DNA of 18,171 nucleotides from DASWED01 sp036394995 (GTDB taxonomy: Bacteria; Actinomycetota; UBA4738; JACQTL01). Made by a program: the position numbers and the translations under genes. The stretch is from assembly GCA_036394995.1 (NCBI GenBank), contig DASWED010000082.1:1-18171 (forward strand), in the 5' to 3' direction. The notes beneath the pieces are model-generated. The model saw only the letters and a program-made list of their open reading frames with translations. It was not told the DNA's origin and did no database searches. Positions 1 through 6,734 of this stretch are shown piece after piece. The first letter of the stretch is position 1. Every line of letters begins with the position of its first letter.

Positions 1-2348
1 CCGATGCGGACGATCCCGCGCTCGTCGAGGTCCTTCAGGATCTCCTCGGAGACGTTCGGGATGTCACGGGTGATCTCCTCCGCGCCGAGCTTGGTGTCGC
101 GGGCGTCGACCTCGTGCTCCTCGATGTGGATCGAGGTGAGCACGTCGTCCTTCACCAGGCGCTCCGAGATCACGATGGCGTCCTCGTAGTTGTGGCCCTC
201 CCACGGCATGAACGCCACCAGGAGGTTCTTGCCGAGGGCCAGCTCGCCCTGGTCGGTGGAGGGGCCGTCGGCGATCAGCTGGCCCTTGGCCACCTTGTCC
301 CCGGCGGCCACGATGGGCCGCTGGTTGATGCAGGTGCCCTGGTTCGACCGGCGGAACTTGAGCAGGCGGTAGATCTTGAGGTTGCCGCTGCGCCCCCGAA
401 CGGTGATGTCGTCGGACGAGACCTCCTCCACCACCCCGGCCTCCTCGGCGATCACCACGTCGCCGGCGTCGACGGCCGCGCGGAACTCCACGCCGGTCCC
501 CACCAGCGGCGCCTCCGACCGGACGAGCGGCACCGCCTGGCGCTGCATGTTCGCGCCCATCAGGGCCCGGTTGGCGTCGTCGTGCTCCAGGAACGGGATG
601 AGGGCGGCCCCGACGCTCACCAGCTGCTTCGGCGAGACGTCCATGTAGTCGACCTCGTCCGGGGCGACGTAGTCCACCTCGCCGCCCTTGCGCCGGACCA
701 GGATCCGGTCCTCGGAGAACTTCCCGGTCTTGGGGTCGTGCGGCGTGTTGGCCTGGGCGATGACGTGGAGGTCCTCCTCGTCCGCCGACAGGTAGTCGAT
801 CTGCTCGGCGAGCCGGCCCTTGACCACCTTGCGGTAGGGGGTCTCCACGAACCCGAACTGGTTGATCCGGCCGTACGACGACAGCGACCCGATCAGGCCG
901 ATGTTCGGCCCCTCGGGGGTCTCGATCGGGCACATCCGCCCGTAGTGGGACGGGTGCACGTCACGGACCTCGAACCCGGCCCGCTCGCGGGACAGCCCGC
1001 CCGGGCCCAGCGCCGACAGGCGGCGCTTGTGGGTCAGGCCGGCCAGGGAGTTCGTCTGGTCCATGAACTGCGAGAGCTGGGACGTGCCGAAGAACTCCTT
1101 GATGGAGGCCACCAGGGGCCGGATGTTGATCAGGGTCTGCGGCGTGATGGCCTCGACGTCCTGGGTCGTCATGCGCTCGCGGACCACCCGCTCCATGCGG
1201 GACAGCCCGATCCGGATCTGGTTCTGGATGAGCTCGCCCACGCTCCGCAGGCGGCGGTTCCCGAAGTGGTCGATGTCGTCGGGCTCGAAACCCTCCTCAC
1301 CGGCGTGGAGCTTCACCAGGTACCGGACGGACTTCAGGATGTCCTCGAACGTGAGGATGGTCTTCTCCTTGGGGGCGCCCGAGCTGGCCTCCCCGGACTG
1401 CAGGGTGGCGAACACGCGGTAGCGGTCCTGCTCGTGGCCCTTCTTGTCCGGGTTGTCGTTCGCCTTCAGCTCGTTGAACCGCGCCTTCAGCTGGGCCTGC
1501 AGCCCGGCCGGGCCGTCGCCGAGCTTCTTCGACACCTTGTACCGGCCCACCCGGGCCAGGTCGTAGCGCTTGTGGTTGAAGAACAGGTTCACCAGCAGGG
1601 TCCGGGCCGATTCCGCGGTGGGCGGCTCGCCCGGTCGCAGGCGCCGGTAGATGTCCATGAGGGCGTCTTCCTGCGTGGCGATGTGGTCCTTCTCGAGAGT
1701 GTTCTGGATGGACTGGGCGTTGTCGAAGATCGACAGGATCTCGTCCTCGGTCCACCCCAGGGCCTTCAGCAGGACCGTGACGTACTGACGGCGCTTGCGG
1801 TCGATGCGGACGCCGACGGTGTCGCGCTTGTCCACGTCGAACTCCAGCCAGGCCCCCCGGGAGGGGATGACCTTGGCCAGGTACACGTCCTTGTCCGAGG
1901 TCTTGTCGATCGACCGGTCGAAGTACACGCCCGGCGACCGGACCAGCTGGGACACCACGACGCGCTCGGTCCCGTTGATGATGAAGGTGCCACCTGAGGT
2001 CATCATGGGGAAGTCCCCCATGAACACCTCCTGCTCCTTGATCTCTCCGGTGACCGTGTTCACGAACGACGCCTCCACGAACAGCGGCGCGGAGTACGTC
2101 ACGTCCTTGTCCTTGCACTCCTCCTCGGAGTTCTTGACCTCCTTGAACTGGTGATTGCCGAAGAACAGCTGGAACTGCTCGGTGAAGTCCTCGATCGGCG
2201 AGATCTCGTCGAGGACCTCCTTGAGACCGGTCTTCAGCAGCCAGTCGAAGGACCCACGCTGGATCCCCACGAGATCGGGGAGCGGAAGGACCTCCTCCAG
2301 CTTGGCGAAGGTGACACGCTCGCGTCCAGGCACCAGGGCGTCAGGCAA
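1..2348 (-). CDS. rpoB: RNA polymerase beta subunit, N-terminal two thirds (3' end off left edge)
   Basis: Catalytic beta subunit of DNA-dependent RNA polymerase. About 782 codons are present; the family is usually around 1150-1200 residues in actinobacteria, so the C-terminal third lies outside the window. Visible landmarks in order are an N-terminal segment PGRERVTFAKLEEVLPLPDL, the lobe segment SGGTFIINGTERVVVSQLVR, the rifampicin-region core LSQFMDQTN...THKRRLSALGPGG, the HPSHYGRMCPIETPEGPNIG block, and finally NVSEEILKDLDERGIVRIG at the edge. The start is a TTG at 2348: it gives the expected N-terminus and has a GAGGAGG Shine-Dalgarno at 2358-2364. No ATG or GTG fits as well. The gene is separated from rplJ-rplL by an inserted divergent gene pair and has its own strong promoter upstream. 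In the rifampicin region the motif reads NSLAGL where NPL is usual. Confidence 0.98.
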   Translation of the reverse strand, partial: MPDALVPGRERVTFAKLEEVLPLPDLVGIQRGSFDWLLKTGLKEVLDEISPIEDFTEQFQLFFGNHQFKEVKNSEEECKDKDVTYSAPLFVEASFVNTVTGEIKEQEVFMGDFPMMTSGGTFIINGTERVVVSQLVRSPGVYFDRSIDKTSDKDVYLAKVIPSRGAWLEFDVDKRDTVGVRIDRKRRQYVTVLLKALGWTEDEILSIFDNAQSIQNTLEKDHIATQEDALMDIYRRLRPGEPPTAESARTLLVNLFFNHKRYDLARVGRYKVSKKLGDGPAGLQAQLKARFNELKANDNPDKKGHEQDRYRVFATLQSGEASSGAPKEKTILTFEDILKSVRYLVKLHAGEEGFEPDDIDHFGNRRLRSVGELIQNQIRIGLSRMERVVRERMTTQDVEAITPQTLINIRPLVASIKEFFGTSQLSQFMDQTNSLAGLTHKRRLSALGPGGLSRERAGFEVRDVHPSHYGRMCPIETPEGPNIGLIGSLSSYGRINQFGFVETPYRKVVKGRLAEQIDYLSADEEDLHVIAQANTPHDPKTGKFSEDRILVRRKGGEVDYVAPDEVDYMDVSPKQLVSVGAALIPFLEHDDANRALMGANMQRQAVPLVRSEAPLVGTGVEFRAAVDAGDVVIAEEAGVVEEVSSDDITVRGRSGNLKIYRLLKFRRSNQGTCINQRPIVAAGDKVAKGQLIADGPSTDQGELALGKNLLVAFMPWEGHNYEDAIVISERLVKDDVLTSIHIEEHEVDARDTKLGAEEITRDIPNVSEEILKDLDERGIVRI

Positions 2349-2421
2349 GAATGATCCCCTCCTCAGGGACAGGCGTCATGCATGAATCGAAGACATGCGG
2401 GAGACGGCACGGCAAACGAGC

Positions 2422-2450
2422 AGTATAGGAAGGAGAGGGCGCACAGTCAA
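2422..2450 (-). promoter_or_regulatory. sigma-70 type promoter of rpoB
   Basis: On the minus strand, TTGACT (2450-2445) is followed after exactly 17 bases by TATACT (2427-2422). Both boxes are near consensus. The predicted transcription start is near 2415, giving a leader of about 67 bases before the TTG start of rpoB. This explains how rpoB is expressed although it is cut off from rplJ-rplL. Not experimentally tested. Confidence 0.82.
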
Positions 2451-2541
2451 CCCGGGCAGGCTCATACGACCGCCTCACCCCGGGCGACAGGCCCGAAGCG
2501 TAGCACCTCGGCAGGGCCCTGACCAGCCCCGTTCGGGCAGA

Positions 2542-2565
2542 ACAGGCGAGCGGGACGGGGCCTGT
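2542..2565 (-). terminator. possible weak terminator after the XRE gene
   Basis: A 6-bp inverted repeat ACAGGC/GCCTGT with a 12-base loop lies 14 bases past the XRE gene stop on the minus strand and is followed by TCTG rather than a real T-tract. The stem is short, so termination here is uncertain. Confidence 0.25.
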
Positions 2566-2578
2566 GCGAGCGCGGCGA

Positions 2579-3037
2579 TCAGGCCGGCGGGACGAGATCG
2601 GGCACCGCCGGGTGGCCCGAGCCCGACATCGCGGCGCCCCCTTCGGTCAGCGAGCTCATGGTGGCGCTCGCCACCTCGCCCCCCGAGCCGTCGACCGACT
2701 CCACGGCAGGCGTGGCCGTCTCCAGGATCTCGGCCACCGCATCGGCCAGGCGGGTGGCCTGTTCGACCGTGTAGATGCGGATGCCCCGGCGGAACAGCAC
2801 GTTGAAGAACTCCTCGACGATGGCCCGCTGGTCACCGAGGAGGCTGGCCTCCGAGACCTCGAGGGCGGCGGCCAGGCGGCCCAGGGTCTCGATGGACGGG
2901 AGGACGTGCCCGTTCTCGTAGCGGGACAGCCGGGCCTTCGGGATGCCGCTGCGCCCCTCCAGGGCGGACTGGGACAGGCCGGCGTGGATCCGCGCCGTCC
3001 TCAGGCGGAGCCCGAAACCCTGCGGTTCCCCCTCCAT
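2579..3037 (-). CDS. XRE-family helix-turn-helix transcriptional regulator
   Basis: A predicted 152-residue DNA-binding regulator. Residues about 9-64 form a Cro/CI-type HTH: LRTARIHAGLSQSALEGRSG, then IPKARLSRYENGHVLPSIETL, then LAAALEV. The RYENG motif and spacing are typical of HTH_3/XRE. Residues 70-110 look helical (EEFFNVLFRRG, ADAVAEIL) and the last 40 residues are Gly/Ser/Ala-rich without a recognisable ligand domain. The ATG at 3037 was chosen because the HTH begins just after it; the longer reading frame runs into the divergent uxs gene. The gene is divergent from uxs with only 61 bases between starts, so it may control uxs and itself. A near-palindrome, GTACGGTACCGAAC, sits in that gap. 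The target and any inducer are unknown. Confidence 0.85.
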   Translation of the reverse strand: MEGEPQGFGLRLRTARIHAGLSQSALEGRSGIPKARLSRYENGHVLPSIETLGRLAAALEVSEASLLGDQRAIVEEFFNVLFRRGIRIYTVEQATRLADAVAEILETATPAVESVDGSGGEVASATMSSLTEGGAAMSGSGHPAVPDLVPPA

Positions 3038-3043
3038 GGGTCC

Positions 3044-3073
3044 CTTGTACGGTACCGAACCCCCGATTGGCAA
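3044..3073 (-). promoter_or_regulatory. candidate promoter of the XRE gene
   Basis: On the minus strand TTGCCA (3073-3068) and TACAAG (3049-3044) are separated by 18 bases. Six bases after TACAAG comes the ATG at 3037, so transcription could begin at the start codon (leaderless). An AAGGGA sequence at the same place could instead act as a Shine-Dalgarno for a longer transcript. The -10 lacks the final T, so this is tentative. Confidence 0.35.
3047..3060. promoter_or_regulatory. candidate operator between XRE and uxs genes
   Basis: The sequence GTACGGTACCGAAC is a 14-bp near-palindrome (GTTCGGTACCGTAC on the other strand) centred on GGTACC, with one mismatched pair. It overlaps the candidate XRE promoter. 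Twelve of its bases (ACGGTACCGAAC) recur exactly at 16617-16628, in the upstream region of the fabG-hadAB genes. Binding by the adjacent XRE protein is inference. Confidence 0.4.
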
Positions 3074-3084
3074 CCCCGTCGGGA

Positions 3085-3090
3085 TAGCAT
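3085..3090 (+). promoter_or_regulatory. -10 element of uxs, probable leaderless start
   Basis: TAGCAT fits the actinobacterial TANNNT -10 pattern and ends eight bases before the GTG start at 3099. No Shine-Dalgarno precedes that GTG, which agrees with a leaderless or nearly leaderless transcript. No good -35 lies at the right distance. Confidence 0.45.
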
Positions 3091-3098
3091 CGGCCCCC

Positions 3099-4043
3099 GT
3101 GGACACTCCGAATCGGCGTGTGGTGGTGACGGGAGGGGCCGGATTCATCGGCTCGCACCTGTGCGAGCGGTTCCTCGCCGACGGGGCCGCCGTGGTCTGC
3201 GTGGACAACCTGCTGACCGGGCGGCGCTCGAATGTGGAGCACCTCGCCGGCGACCGGTTCGAGTTCGTGGACGAGAACATCAGCGACGGGGTCCGGGTGC
3301 AGGGGCCGGTGGACGCGGTCCTGCACTTCGCGTCGCCGGCCTCGCCCGTGGACTACCTCCAGCTCCCCATCCAGACCCTGAAGGTGGGGGCCCTCGGAAC
3401 CCACAACGCCCTGGGCCTGGCCAAGGCCAAGGGGTCACGGTTCCTCCTGGCCTCGACCTCCGAGGTGTACGGCGACCCGCTGGTCCATCCCCAGCCCGAG
3501 TCCTACTGGGGGAACGTGAACCCGATCGGGCTCCGCGGCGTGTACGACGAGGCCAAGCGGTTCGGCGAGGCCATGACCATGGCGTACCACCGGGTCCACG
3601 GCATCCCCACCCGGATCGTTCGCATCTTCAACACGATCGGCGAGCGGATGCGCCCCGACGACGGCCGGGCCGTCCCCACGTTCATCGCCCAGGCCCTGGC
3701 CGGCCGGCCGCTCACGGTGCACGGCGACGGGTCGCAGACCCGCTCGGTGGGGTACGTGGGGGACCTGGTCGAGGGGATCGTGCGGCTGCTCGACAGCGAG
3801 GTGGTGGACCCGGTGAACCTGGGGAACCCGGAGGAGGTCACCGTGGTCGATCTGGCCCGCGCGGTGTGCCGGGCGGTCGGGGTGGAGCCGGAGATCGAGT
3901 TCGTCGACCGGCCGGTGGACGACCCCACCCAGCGCAAGCCCGACATCACGAGGGCCCGCGAGGTGCTGGGATGGGAGCCCCGCGTGGGCCTGGACGAGGC
4001 CCTGGCCCGGACCGTGGCCTGGTTCCGGGACACCGAGCGCTGA
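3099..4043 (+). CDS. UDP-glucuronate decarboxylase-like NAD-dependent sugar nucleotide epimerase/dehydratase
   Basis: A 314-residue extended short-chain dehydrogenase that most resembles UDP-glucuronate decarboxylase (UDP-xylose synthase, EC 4.1.1.35), a cytoplasmic enzyme making UDP-xylose for glycan synthesis. Visible features are the NAD-binding TGGAGFIG (residues 11-18), acidic D36 after strand 2, the HFASPASPVDY segment (76-86), STSEVYGDPLVHPQPESYWG (119-138) with the Ser121-Glu122 pair, the catalytic YxxxK (Tyr149, Lys153) in VYDEAKR, RIFNTIGERM (175-184), and DGSQTRS plus YVGDLVEG (210-226). The ASPxSP and HPQ...YWGNVNPIG segments are what favour UXS over UDP-glucose 4-epimerase. The GTG at 3099 is chosen because it directly precedes the Rossmann fold and has a -10 box eight bases before it; the upstream extension overlaps the XRE gene. 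It ends at a hairpin shared with convergent rplL. The exact substrate is inferred. Confidence 0.85.
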   Translation: MDTPNRRVVVTGGAGFIGSHLCERFLADGAAVVCVDNLLTGRRSNVEHLAGDRFEFVDENISDGVRVQGPVDAVLHFASPASPVDYLQLPIQTLKVGALGTHNALGLAKAKGSRFLLASTSEVYGDPLVHPQPESYWGNVNPIGLRGVYDEAKRFGEAMTMAYHRVHGIPTRIVRIFNTIGERMRPDDGRAVPTFIAQALAGRPLTVHGDGSQTRSVGYVGDLVEGIVRLLDSEVVDPVNLGNPEEVTVVDLARAVCRAVGVEPEIEFVDRPVDDPTQRKPDITRAREVLGWEPRVGLDEALARTVAWFRDTER

Positions 4044-4059
4044 GTCGGGGGACGACGAA

Positions 4060-4086
4060 GGGGCCGGACCCGTTCGGCCCGGCCCC
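4060..4086. terminator. bidirectional hairpin between uxs and rplL
   Basis: GGGGCCGG and CCGGCCCC form an 8-bp perfect stem around an 11-base loop, lying between two convergent genes (uxs stop at 4043, rplL stop at 4113). It could end transcription from both sides. No T-tract follows on either strand, so efficiency is uncertain. Confidence 0.55.
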
Positions 4087-4112
4087 TCGCGTGGCGGTGG
4101 TGGTCCGTTCGC

Positions 4113-4502
4113 CTACTTGATGTCGACGCTGGCGCCGGCCGCCTCGAGCTTCTCCTTGGCGGCGTCGGCCTGCTCCTTGGGAACCCGCTCCAGCACCGGC
4201 TTGGGTGCGCTGTCCACGAGGTCCTTGGCCTCCTTCAGGCCGAGGCTCGTGAGCGCGCGGACCTCCTTGATCACCTGGATCTTCTTGTCGCCGGCGCCGA
4301 CGAGGACGACGTCGAACTCCGTCTGCTCCTCCTCCTCCTCGGCGACCGCCGCCGGGCCTCCGCCCACGGCCATCGGGGCGGCCACCGCGGCCGTGACCTC
4401 GAAGGTCTCCTCGAACTTCTTGATGAACTCCGAGAGCTCCAGCAGGGTCATGCCCTTGAAGTGCTCGAGCAGATCGTCGGAGTTGAGCTTCGTCGCTGCC
4501 AC
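4113..4502 (-). CDS. rplL: 50S ribosomal protein L7/L12
   Basis: A 129-residue stalk protein of the large ribosomal subunit, present as dimers on L10, recruiting and stimulating translation GTPases. The N-terminal dimerisation domain (DDLLEHFKGMTLLELSEFIKKFEE, about 9-32) is followed by an Ala/Gly/Glu hinge with five Glu in a row (about 35-60) and the C-terminal factor-binding domain with TEFDVVLVGAGDKKIQVIK, LTSLGLKEAKDLVDSAPKPV and the end AGASVDIK. Length is normal for the family. The start is GTG at 4502, preceded by GAAAGGAG; it lies three bases after the rplJ stop, so the two are one operon with likely coupled translation. Unlike the usual order, rpoB does not follow directly: two unrelated genes lie between. 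Confidence 0.98.
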   Translation of the reverse strand: MAATKLNSDDLLEHFKGMTLLELSEFIKKFEETFEVTAAVAAPMAVGGGPAAVAEEEEEQTEFDVVLVGAGDKKIQVIKEVRALTSLGLKEAKDLVDSAPKPVLERVPKEQADAAKEKLEAAGASVDIK

Positions 4503-4505
4503 CGC

Positions 4506-5207
4506 CTACTCCTTTCCTTCGTCTCCGGGCGCCTCGGCGGCCGGCTCCTCGTCCGTCGTGGTTTCTTCCTCGCTCGTCTCCTCCGGCGTCTCCGCCTCGG
4601 GCGCGGCCTCCTCGGGCGCGGCCTCCGCCTCGGGTGCTGCCTCCTCGGGCGCGGCGTCCGCCTCGGTCGCGGCCTCCTCGGTCGCGGCCTCGGCCGGGAG
4701 CTTCTCCCGGTAGGCCTCCAGCACCGACACGAACCGCGACTGCAGGGCCTGGAACATGTACGCGGCCCTCGACATCTCCGCCTTCATGACCCCCGCCAGC
4801 TTGGCCAGCAGGACCTCCCGGGGCTCGATCGTGGCCAGGTTCTGGGCGTCGGCCGAGGTCATGACCCGGCCCTCCATGAACCCGCCCCTGATCTCGAGCG
4901 TCCGGAACCGCCGGATGGCGTCGACCAGCGACTTCGCGGCCGCGATGGGGTCGCCGTCGACGAACGCGACGGCCGTCGGGCCCTGCAGGAGCTCCTCGAG
5001 CCCCTCGACGCCGGCCTCGCCCGCCGCCCGCTTCAGCAGTGTGTTCTTGGCCACGGTGAACCGGGCCCCGGACTCCCGCAGGGAGCGGCGGAGCTCGGTG
5101 ACGTCCGACACCGTGAGCCCCCGGTAATCCGCGATGAACAGGGCCTGGGAGCGCCGGATCCGCTCCGTCAGCTCCGAGACCTTCTGAACCTTCTCCGTCT
5201 TCGGCAT
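4506..5207 (-). CDS. rplJ: 50S ribosomal protein L10 with long acidic C-terminal tail
   Basis: Base of the L7/L12 stalk on 23S rRNA. Residues 1-172 are canonical L10: KVSELTERIRRSQALFIADY, RGLTVSDVTELRRSLRESGA, VAKNTLLKRAA, GPTAVAFVDGDPIAAAKSL, then the KLAGVMKAEMSRAAYMFQAL region and a C-terminal helix (QSRFVSVLEAYREKL) that binds L7/L12. Residues about 173-233 form an acidic Glu/Ala/Thr/Pro tail containing the 11-residue unit AAPEEAAPEAE twice in tandem; L10 is usually about 165-180 residues long. ATG start at 5207 with GAGGAG five bases upstream. Expression is probably autoregulated through the L10 leader directly upstream. rplL follows after three bases. Confidence 0.97.
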   Translation of the reverse strand: MPKTEKVQKVSELTERIRRSQALFIADYRGLTVSDVTELRRSLRESGARFTVAKNTLLKRAAGEAGVEGLEELLQGPTAVAFVDGDPIAAAKSLVDAIRRFRTLEIRGGFMEGRVMTSADAQNLATIEPREVLLAKLAGVMKAEMSRAAYMFQALQSRFVSVLEAYREKLPAEAATEEAATEADAAPEEAAPEAEAAPEEAAPEAETPEETSEEETTTDEEPAAEAPGDEGKE

Positions 5208-5350
5208 CCGCTCTCCTCGCGCACGAACAACGCCCCCGCCGACAGCCCGGGCGGAGGCGACGCGTTGCGGAAGCCTCGATTCGCCTCGGCAGGTACCCCG
5301 GAGGGATTACGCGCCACGCGCCCCTGCTGTCTGCGGCGAGTCAAGGGTAC
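5208..5350 (-). promoter_or_regulatory. L10 leader (cis-regulatory RNA of rplJ-rplL)
   Basis: The minus-strand region upstream of rplJ contains the hallmark L10-leader segments: GCAGACAGCAGGGGCGCG, then GCGTAATCCCTCCGGGG, then CCTGCCGAGGCG. These correspond to the kink-turn and conserved bulge bound by the L10(L12)4 complex, which represses the rplJL transcript when in excess. The most conserved part lies at about 5283-5337; the outer limits given are approximate. A GC-rich hairpin and the rplJ Shine-Dalgarno follow. I did not find a convincing promoter between the upstream CoA-transferase stop and this leader. Confidence 0.88.
5231..5259 (-). terminator. attenuator-like hairpin in the rplJ leader
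   Basis: On the minus strand CGCCTCCGCC and GGCGGGGGCG pair over 10 bp (one G-U wobble) around a 9-base loop, followed by TTGTT. It ends 23 bases before the rplJ start, downstream of the L10-binding motif, so it may be a transcription attenuator or may control access to the ribosome site. The T-tract is poor. Confidence 0.45.
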
Positions 5351-5376
5351 CGGCGGGAGCCGCCGCTGTCATGGCC

Positions 5377-5394
5377 CGGCCCCCCGGGGGGCCG
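5377..5394. terminator. 18-bp perfect palindrome after the CoA-transferase gene
   Basis: CGGCCCCCCGGGGGGCCG is a perfect palindrome starting one base past the CoA-transferase stop codon. It could fold as a short hairpin and act as terminator or mRNA 3'-end stabiliser. It has no T-tract, and the minimum loop would break the central pairs. Confidence 0.4.
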
Positions 5395-5395
5395 C

Positions 5396-6667
5396 CTACA
5401 GGTAGTTGGCCTTGCGGGCCTGAGCCTCGAGGTCCTCGCGGAAGTCCGGGTGGGCCACGGCGATGAGGGCCCGGGCCCGTTCGGCGATGCTCCGGCCGTA
5501 CAGCTCGGCCACGCCGTGCTCGGTGACCACGGTCCGGGCGTGGGCCCTGGTGGTGACAACCCCGGCCCCCTCCCGGAGGCCCGGCACGATGCGGGAGGCG
5601 GTCCCGCCGGCCGCCGTCGAGGGCAGGGCGATGATGGCCCGGCCCTCCGGCGCCAGCGCCGCCCCCCGGATGAAGTCCATCTGGCCCCCGACGCCGCTGT
5701 ACAGCCGGTAGCCGATGGAGTCCGCGCAGACCTGCCCCGTGAGGTCGACCTCGATGGCGGAGTTGATGGCGGTCATCCGGCGGAACTGGCGGATGCGGTG
5801 GGTGTCGTTCGTGTAGTCGGCGGGCCGCATCTCGACCATGGGGTTGTCGTGGACGAAGTCGTACAGCCGCCTGGTCCCCATCATGAACGTGGACACCAGC
5901 TTGCCCCGGTTGAACTCCTTGCGGGCCCCGGTGACCGCTCCCGCCTCGACCAGGTCCACGACCACGTCGGTGAACATCTCGCTGTGGATCCCCAGGTCCC
6001 GCTTGTCACGCAGGAACAGGGCGGTGGCCGCCGGGATGGCCCCGATCCCCATCTGCAGACACGCGCCGTCCTGGACCAGGGAGGCGACGTGCTCCCCGAT
6101 CTTCCGCTCCACGGCGCCGATCGGCGGAGGCGTGTGCTCGTACGGCGCGACGTCGACCTCCACCCCGAAGTCGATCTGATCCACGTGGATGAACGAGTCG
6201 CCCAGGGTCCTGGGCATGGCGGCGTTGATCTGTGCCACGACCGTCGTGGCCGAGCGCACGGCCGCAAGCGTGGCCTCCACCGAGGTCCCCAGGGAGCAGA
6301 ACCCGTGGGCGTCGGGCGGCGAGACGTTGATCAGCGCGGCGTCGAGCGGCATGGCTCCGCTCATGAACAGGTCCACGGTGTCATGCAGGAACACCGGCAC
6401 GTACTCCGCCCGGCCCTCGTTCACCGCGGCTCGCGCGTTCGGCCCGATGAACAACGCGATGTGGCGGAAATGCCCATCCATCTCGGGAGCGAGGTGGGGG
6501 CCCGGCCCCTCGACGTGGAGGTGGACCACTCGGACGTCCTCCAGCTCGGGGGCCCGGGCCACCAGCGCGTCGAGGAGCACCGAGGGGACCGCTGCAGCGG
6601 CGTGCAGGTACACCTGATGGCGCGAGTGGACGACCGAGACGGCTTCCTCCGGGCCCATCGACCTCAT
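5396..6667 (-). CDS. acetyl-CoA hydrolase/transferase family protein (4-hydroxybutyrate CoA-transferase-like)
   Basis: A 423-residue class I CoA-transferase of the Cat1/Cat2/AbfT family, which moves CoA between acyl-CoA (often acetyl- or butyryl-CoA) and a carboxylate such as 4-hydroxybutyrate, acetate or succinate. Motifs visible are INVSPPDAHGFCSLGTSVE (113-131), QMGIGAIPAATA (205-216), LGIHSEMFTD (225-234) with Glu230 as the likely CoA-thioester nucleophile, YSGVGGQMDFIRGA (323-336), ALPSTAAGGTASRIVP (347-362) and TEHGVAELYGRS (382-393). Length is normal. The ATG at 6667 is chosen: TACACT lies exactly six bases upstream, as for a leaderless transcript, and there is no Shine-Dalgarno. It is inserted between rplA and rplJ in the same direction, with its own promoter; there is no metabolic partner gene nearby, so the natural acid substrate cannot be told. 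Confidence 0.9.
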   Translation of the reverse strand: MRSMGPEEAVSVVHSRHQVYLHAAAAVPSVLLDALVARAPELEDVRVVHLHVEGPGPHLAPEMDGHFRHIALFIGPNARAAVNEGRAEYVPVFLHDTVDLFMSGAMPLDAALINVSPPDAHGFCSLGTSVEATLAAVRSATTVVAQINAAMPRTLGDSFIHVDQIDFGVEVDVAPYEHTPPPIGAVERKIGEHVASLVQDGACLQMGIGAIPAATALFLRDKRDLGIHSEMFTDVVVDLVEAGAVTGARKEFNRGKLVSTFMMGTRRLYDFVHDNPMVEMRPADYTNDTHRIRQFRRMTAINSAIEVDLTGQVCADSIGYRLYSGVGGQMDFIRGAALAPEGRAIIALPSTAAGGTASRIVPGLREGAGVVTTRAHARTVVTEHGVAELYGRSIAERARALIAVAHPDFREDLEAQARKANYL

Positions 6668-6673
6668 GCGCGA

Positions 6674-6679
6674 AGTGTA
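6674..6679 (-). promoter_or_regulatory. -10 element of the CoA-transferase gene, leaderless start
   Basis: TACACT on the minus strand is followed by six bases and then the ATG at 6667, placing the predicted transcription start on the A of the start codon. No clear -35 is seen. Confidence 0.5.
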
Positions 6680-6685
6680 GGCGCG

Positions 6686-6728
6686 CGAGGCGCGGCCGCA
6701 GGGAGCCCGGCCTCCACGGGCCGCCTCG
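6686..6728. terminator. GC-rich hairpin after rplA
   Basis: CGAGGCG (6686-6692) and CGCCTCG (6722-6728) pair perfectly and enclose an inner inverted repeat GCCCG/CGGGC. It follows the rplA stop by six bases and could end the tRNA-Trp-secE-nusG-rplK-rplA transcript before the CoA-transferase promoter. No T-tract. Confidence 0.4.
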
Positions 6729-6734
6729 TTTCCG

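Noticed and set aside
114..1997. A 627-codon plus-strand open frame opposite rpoB
   Set aside because: rpoB is certain on the minus strand with conserved motifs; the opposite frame has no recognisable motif and is a GC-driven shadow.
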